Shown here one piece after another: positions 7,109-10,680 of a stretch of 10,680 nucleotides of DNA. Position numbers and translations under genes: made by a program. This DNA is from UBA2336 sp964597075 (GTDB lineage Bacteria > Bacteroidota > Bacteroidia > Cytophagales > Cyclobacteriaceae): assembly GCA_964597075.1 (NCBI GenBank), contig CAZQXC010000086.1:1-10680 (forward strand), in the 5' to 3' direction. Position 1 is the first letter of the stretch; each line of letters begins with the position of its first letter. The notes below the pieces were generated by a model that was given only the letters and a program-made list of their open reading frames with translations, did no database searches and was not told where the DNA came from.

Positions 7109-7135
7109 GGACTGGAAAACCAGTCCTTTTTTTTT
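7109..7135 (+). terminator. Intrinsic terminator after the lipoprotein gene
   Basis: A perfect 7-bp stem GGACTGG (7109-7115) and CCAGTCC (7120-7126) closes an AAAA loop and is followed at once by nine T residues (7127-7135). It begins 19 bp after the second stop codon and should end the lipoprotein transcript, which implies that the ABC gene has its own promoter between here and 7186. Confidence 0.93.
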
Positions 7136-7166
7136 GCCTCTCCTAAGGGTTCTTTAGCTATATTTA
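7133..7166 (+). promoter_or_regulatory. Weak candidate promoter for the TerB-ABC fusion gene
   Basis: TTTG at 7133-7136 and TATATTTA at 7159-7166 (one mismatch to TAnnTTTG) are separated by 22 bp, close to the usual Bacteroidota -33/-7 spacing. The -33 part overlaps the terminator T-tract. The ATG at 7186 would follow a short leader. A promoter is expected here because of the terminator, but the motif match is modest. Confidence 0.28.
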
Positions 7167-7185
7167 ATACTCCAATTAAAATTGC

Positions 7186-10100
7186 ATGAGTGAGGTAATT
7201 CTAAAATCCCTATTAAGACTTTTTGCCGTGGTGGCCCGCCAGGATGAAGTAACCCGCCAGGAGCGTGAACAAGTCCGTCTTTTTCTGCGGGAGCACCTGA
7301 ACGAATCCAAGATTGAAACATACCTGGGGCTTTTTGATAACTATGTAGAAACTGTAGGTAATCTTGAGGGTGTTGATGAAGCCTATAATGTTAAGCGCAT
7401 TTGTGCCGAGATTAACCTGGGGTTAACACAAAAACAGAAATACATTGTGGTGCTGGAATTGGTTAGGTTAGTGTTAGCTGATGATACTATTACAGTGCGG
7501 GAAGCGGAATTCCTTACACTCATTTCACATTCCTTCAGTGTAAGTTCAGAAAATCTGAAGTCTATAAATACGTTTCTTATCGGTAAGGAAAGTGTGCACC
7601 TTGATCATCCAGAATTATTGATTGTTGATAGCAAGGAAGATTCTGATTTTAAGCACGCCCTGCATATTAAAAGAAAGAATCTAAAGGGTTTCATTGAGTT
7701 CTTGTATATAGCACAAGCAGAGCTTTATTTAGTAAAATATATTGGTGCTTCAGATGTTTATTTAAATGGCGTTCCTTTTCGATCAGGATCCATTCAGGTG
7801 TTAAGTGTTGGCAGTACGCTTCGTTGGGATAAGGACGAACCTGTCTATTATGGGGACGTATTAAGCCGCTTTAAACGCCTCAATGTAAGTGAAAGAATTT
7901 CCTTCATAGGATCAGATATACATTTCAGGTTTAAAAATGGAGGCATTGGGCTACAAGAGATTAACCTGGCAGAAGAATCGGGTAATCTGGTTGCTTTGAT
8001 GGGTGCTAGCGGATCGGGTAAGTCTACGCTACTTAACGTTCTTAATGGTTCTGAAAGACCAACACGTGGTAGCGTTTTAATTAATGGCATTGATATCCAT
8101 AAGAATCCGGAGAAGATTGAGGGAGTGATCGGTTTCGTACCCCAGGACGATTTACTTATTGAGGATTTAACGGTTTATCAAAACCTGTACTATGCGGCCA
8201 AGTTATGCTTCAGCGATTTAAAGGAGGCTGCTATTGATGAATTGGTGATGAAAACCCTGGAAGATTTGGGTCTGGCTGAGCGAAAGGATTTAAAGGTAGG
8301 TTCTCCGCTACAAAAAACTATTAGTGGCGGTCAGCGAAAACGCCTGAATATTGGGTTGGAGTTGTTACGCGAACCTGCCATTCTGTTTTGTGATGAACCC
8401 ACCAGTGGCTTGTCGTCACGTGATTCAGAAAATATTATTGATTTATTGAAGGAACTTTCTTTAAAGGGCAAACTTGTTTTTGCGGTAATTCACCAACCTT
8501 CGTCTGATATCTTTAAAAAGTTTGATCGCTTATTGATTCTGGATACCGGGGGTTACCAGATTTATTATGGCAATCCCGTGGATGCCATCGTGTATTTCAA
8601 ACGCGCTATTGATATGATTAATAGCGAGATGGGGGAATGTCATGAGTGCGGTAACGTTAATCCTGAGCAGATTTTCAACATCATTGAAACCAAAGTAATA
8701 AACGAGTACGGTCAGTTTACCAATGAACGTAAAATATCTCCCGATCATTGGTTCAAATTGTATAAACTATATAAACAAATCGGAAGCGCTGAACTGGAAT
8801 CGATTTCTTCCAAACCGGTACAATCTACCTTGCGTATTCCTGGTCGTTTGAAGCAGACTAAATTGTTTTCACTCCGCGATGTGCAGGCGAAAATTCACAA
8901 CAAACAATACATGATCATTAACCTGCTGGAGGCACCGGTATTGGCTTTTATTCTGGCCTTTATCGTTCGCTTTTATAACGTTGATGATAAACTGCTTTCT
9001 GGGTATGTTTTTGCGAAGAACTTAAATCTGCCAGCCTATCTGTTTATGAGTGTTATTGTAGCTCTTTTTATGGGACTGACTGTAAGTGCCGAAGAGATTA
9101 TTCGGGATCGAAAAATATTAAAACGAGAGGCATTTTTGCATTTGAGCCGAAGCAGTTACCTGCTGTCTAAAATTTTAATTTTATTTATGCTTTCCGCTAT
9201 TCAAACCCTCACATTTGTTTTGGTCGGTAATTATATTCTTGAGATTCGGGGGATGTTATTGGAGCACTGGCTTATCATGTTTACCGTTTCATGTTTTGCA
9301 AACGTATTGGGATTGAATATTTCGTCCGGGTTCAATTCGGCAGTTACTATCTATATTTTAATTCCCTTATTAATAATTCCTCAGCTAATTTTAAGTGGCG
9401 TTGTGGTGAAGTTTGATAAGCTTAACCCTGTTATTGGTAATACGGCCACCGTTCCCTTTGTAGGCGATATAATGGCCTCAAGGTGGGCCTTTGAGGCAGG
9501 AATGGTTACTCAGTTTAAAGACAACCGATACGAAAAGCAGTTTTACTTTTTGGATAAGGTGATGGCTGATGCAGATTATAAGAAGATATATTTCATACCT
9601 GAGCTTGAAACGAAACTCCAGTTTTGTCTTAACAATATGACTACCCGTGAAGATGAGCTAAAGAGCAAGTTTATCAGTGATTTGGAATTATTGCGTACAG
9701 AAATCAGGAGAGAAGCTGAGGAAGTGGGGCGCAATCATTATGAATGGATTAATAATATTGCGGTTAACAGGTTTGACTCGGCCACCTATCATGAGGCTAT
9801 AAATTTCCTTGGAAGCCTACGAAGACTGTACATAAACCGGTATAATAAAGCCGATAGCGAAAAGGAAAAGAAAATTAGTGCCATGACCGATACGCCCGAA
9901 GATGCGAAGCAATATGCCAGGCTTAAAAATGGGTATCGAAATGAGGCCATTGCCGACTTTGTAAAGAACCTTACGGAAACGCATCGTATTATCGAAAAGG
10001 ATGGTAAGCTTATTCAGAAAATTTATCCGATTTATAAAGATCCGGATCCTGACCATGTAATTGATTTTGATGCCCAATTTTACATGCCGAAGAAGCACTT

Positions 10101-10251
10101 CCTCAACCAGAATATTGATACCCTGTTTTTTAATACCGGTGTAATCTGGTCCATGTCGCTGGTGCTGATGATTACCCTTTATTTCGACCTGCTCAGACGG
10201 GTTATTGATGGCATTGGAAATCTATCCAATCCGTTGAACAGAAGAATGTAG
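7186..10251 (+). CDS. TerB-like / FHA-like / ABC ATPase / ABC2 permease fusion (ABCG-type)
   Basis: This 1021-residue half-transporter carries extra cytoplasmic domains. Residues 1-133 are a helical TerB-like domain (LLRLFAVVARQDEVTRQERE, and VLADDTITVREAEFL). Residues about 145-230 form a beta-rich FHA-like domain (DVYLNGVPFRSG, LSVGSTLRW). The ABC ATPase follows: Walker A GASGSGKST (273-281), Q-loop Gln320, signature ISGGQRKR (379-386), Walker B ILFCDEPTSGL (399-409) with Glu404, and H-loop His436. A CHEC motif lies at 485-488, then a linker and membrane helices at about 575-596, 617-637, 657-683, 692-714, 720-741 and 981-1003. The ATPase-before-permease order matches ABCG/White exporters. 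The stretch between helices five and six, about 745-980, is far longer than the usual ABCG loop, mostly helical and charged. All ATPase residues are intact, so it should be active, probably as a homodimer. The substrate is unknown. The upstream lipoprotein is a possible partner. Confidence 0.9.
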   Translation: MSEVILKSLLRLFAVVARQDEVTRQEREQVRLFLREHLNESKIETYLGLFDNYVETVGNLEGVDEAYNVKRICAEINLGLTQKQKYIVVLELVRLVLADDTITVREAEFLTLISHSFSVSSENLKSINTFLIGKESVHLDHPELLIVDSKEDSDFKHALHIKRKNLKGFIEFLYIAQAELYLVKYIGASDVYLNGVPFRSGSIQVLSVGSTLRWDKDEPVYYGDVLSRFKRLNVSERISFIGSDIHFRFKNGGIGLQEINLAEESGNLVALMGASGSGKSTLLNVLNGSERPTRGSVLINGIDIHKNPEKIEGVIGFVPQDDLLIEDLTVYQNLYYAAKLCFSDLKEAAIDELVMKTLEDLGLAERKDLKVGSPLQKTISGGQRKRLNIGLELLREPAILFCDEPTSGLSSRDSENIIDLLKELSLKGKLVFAVIHQPSSDIFKKFDRLLILDTGGYQIYYGNPVDAIVYFKRAIDMINSEMGECHECGNVNPEQIFNIIETKVINEYGQFTNERKISPDHWFKLYKLYKQIGSAELESISSKPVQSTLRIPGRLKQTKLFSLRDVQAKIHNKQYMIINLLEAPVLAFILAFIVRFYNVDDKLLSGYVFAKNLNLPAYLFMSVIVALFMGLTVSAEEIIRDRKILKREAFLHLSRSSYLLSKILILFMLSAIQTLTFVLVGNYILEIRGMLLEHWLIMFTVSCFANVLGLNISSGFNSAVTIYILIPLLIIPQLILSGVVVKFDKLNPVIGNTATVPFVGDIMASRWAFEAGMVTQFKDNRYEKQFYFLDKVMADADYKKIYFIPELETKLQFCLNNMTTREDELKSKFISDLELLRTEIRREAEEVGRNHYEWINNIAVNRFDSATYHEAINFLGSLRRLYINRYNKADSEKEKKISAMTDTPEDAKQYARLKNGYRNEAIADFVKNLTETHRIIEKDGKLIQKIYPIYKDPDPDHVIDFDAQFYMPKKHFLNQNIDTLFFNTGVIWSMSLVLMITLYFDLLRRVIDGIGNLSNPLNRRM

Positions 10252-10267
10252 AGTTTTTCTTTTTCTG

Positions 10268-10411
10268 ATGGTCTGCAAATATACCTAATTGTCATGCCGG
10301 CCTCTGAGCCTGCCTTCCGGTAGGCAGGCCGGCATCTCAGAGATGGTTGAGATTGCGGGTCAAGCCCGCAATGACTTTAAAATGGATTGAATAGGTATCT
10401 TTGCGGATCAT
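10268..10411. repeat. Composite palindromic element with 22-bp imperfect inverted ends
   Basis: Bases 10268-10289 match the reverse complement of 10390-10411 at 18 of 22 positions. Inside these ends lie GTCAT (10291-10295) and ATGAC (10371-10375), again an inverted pair. Between them are two strong hairpins. One pairs GCCTGCCT (10308-10315) with AGGCAGGC (10322-10329) around a 6-nt loop. The other pairs ATTGCGGG (10352-10359) with CCCGCAAT (10365-10372) around TCAAG. Further pairs are ATGCCGGC (10294-10301) with GCCGGCAT (10328-10335), and CTCTGAG (10302-10308) with CTCAGAG (10336-10342). It contains no gene. It resembles a REP/MITE-type dispersed repeat. I found no target-site duplication. 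Confidence 0.7.
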
Positions 10412-10442
10412 TGATTTATTTTAATCAAATTCTATACCTTTG
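10411..10442 (+). promoter_or_regulatory. Promoter for the YdcF-like gene
   Basis: TTG at 10411-10413 and TACCTTTG at 10435-10442 are separated by 21 bp. The second is a perfect TAnnTTTG -7 element and the spacing fits the Bacteroidota primary sigma factor. Transcription would begin near 10447, just before the mini-ORF at 10461 and about 70 bp before the YdcF-like ATG. The -33 part touches the right end of the palindromic element. Confidence 0.55.
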
Positions 10443-10460
10443 CATGAAGTTTTTTACACC

Positions 10461-10514
10461 ATGATTGTCCTCCTGTTTATTCTGCTGCTGCTTATCCTGA
10501 TCAGGATATTTTAA
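10461..10514 (+). CDS. Possible 17-residue hydrophobic mini-protein or leader peptide
   Basis: An ATG shortly after the predicted transcription start opens a 17-codon frame, MIVLLFILLLLILIRIF, ending in TAA at 10512-10514. It consists almost wholly of Leu, Ile, Val and Phe with one Arg near the end, as in single-pass mini membrane proteins. Its stop is 2 bp before the ATG of the YdcF-like gene, so translation could be coupled. It is too short for composition to prove coding, and chance is a real alternative. Confidence 0.27.
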   Translation: MIVLLFILLLLILIRIF

Positions 10515-10516
10515 GC

Positions 10517-10680
10517 ATGTTTTTCACACTATCCAAAATACTGGGTTATATGGCATCGCCCCTGGTGTGGGTATGCCTTTTATTTTTTGCTGCTGCTTTT
10601 AGTAAAAAAAAGAGGTGGAGGCGAAGATTATTCTGGATAGCGCTAACCATGCTGCTGTTTTTCTCCAATGAATTTATTGC
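10517..10680 (+). CDS. YdcF/DUF218-like membrane protein, N-terminal part (cut by window end)
   Basis: A frame starts at the ATG at 10517 and runs to the window end (54 complete codons). It begins MFFTLSKILGYMASPLVWVC, has a first hydrophobic helix at about 5-28, a strongly basic turn KKKRWRRR (30-37), and a second hydrophobic helix from about 38 (LFWIALTMLLFFSNEFI). This two-helix start with a basic cytoplasmic turn and an SNEF/TNP-like end is typical of Bacteroidota YdcF-family (DUF218, ElyC/SanA-like) envelope proteins. Their catalytic-looking domain follows the helices and lies beyond the window. Family members are linked to cell-envelope biogenesis, but their reaction is not settled. The start is supported by an upstream promoter and by its position directly after the mini-ORF. 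The family call is by N-terminal resemblance only. Confidence 0.6.
   Translation, partial: MFFTLSKILGYMASPLVWVCLLFFAAAFSKKKRWRRRLFWIALTMLLFFSNEFI

Noticed and set aside
10396..10403. TATCTTTG as a second promoter for the YdcF-like gene
   Set aside because: No -33 element at suitable distance, and the motif is better explained as part of the inverted-repeat end.
10444..10464. Six-codon ORF MKFFTP whose TGA overlaps the mini-ORF ATG
   Set aside because: Its ATG lies within a few bases of the promoter -7 element, probably upstream of the transcription start.

Overview
The window looks like chromosomal DNA of a Bacteroidota bacterium, most likely of the Cytophagales type. The evidence is a TonB-dependent receptor with an N-terminal carboxypeptidase-like domain, a LytS/LytTR-type two-component pair with a short membrane sensor, almost no Shine-Dalgarno sequences before start codons, and TAnnTTTG promoter elements. 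The genus is not determinable by eye. There are no rRNA or tRNA genes, CRISPR arrays or transposase genes.

Layout. (1) 1-354, minus strand: the first 118 codons of leuS, with a good -7 element upstream. Directly behind it (373-504, minus) is a start-less 43-codon open frame that reads like the C-terminal end of a lost gene. (2) 524-5645, plus strand: five co-directional genes, namely an outer-membrane TonB-dependent receptor, a secreted TPR-like protein, a small DUF2306-like membrane protein that seems to have lost its middle, a LytS-type histidine kinase and a LytTR response regulator. They read as one transport and sensing unit. The gap at 3331-3416 is filled by degenerate heptamer repeats around a 10-bp palindrome. 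(3) 5651-6055, minus: a stand-alone CheY-like receiver whose stop codon lies 5 bp from that of the LytTR regulator. (4) 6200-7087, plus: a lipoprotein of unknown function closed by a clear intrinsic terminator (7109-7135). (5) 7186-10251, plus: a 1021-residue fusion of a TerB-like domain, an FHA-like beta domain, an ABC ATPase and a six-helix ABC2 permease with an unusually large loop before the last helix. (6) 10268-10411: a non-coding, palindrome-rich element with imperfect 22-bp inverted ends. (7) A promoter at 10411-10442, a 17-codon hydrophobic mini-ORF (10461-10514) and the start of a YdcF/DUF218-like membrane protein (10517-10680, cut by the window end).

How the parts may work together (inference). 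The receptor, the periplasmic TPR protein and the small membrane protein would form an envelope module whose expression is tuned by the adjacent kinase and regulator. The ligand cannot be read from sequence. The lipoprotein and the TerB-ABC fusion may form a second envelope module. They are neighbours on the same strand but separated by a terminator, so the link is weaker. The least ordinary items are the composite palindrome at 10268-10411, the TerB/FHA-like/ABC fusion with its large loop, the shortened DUF2306-like gene, and the leuS-proximal gene remnant.
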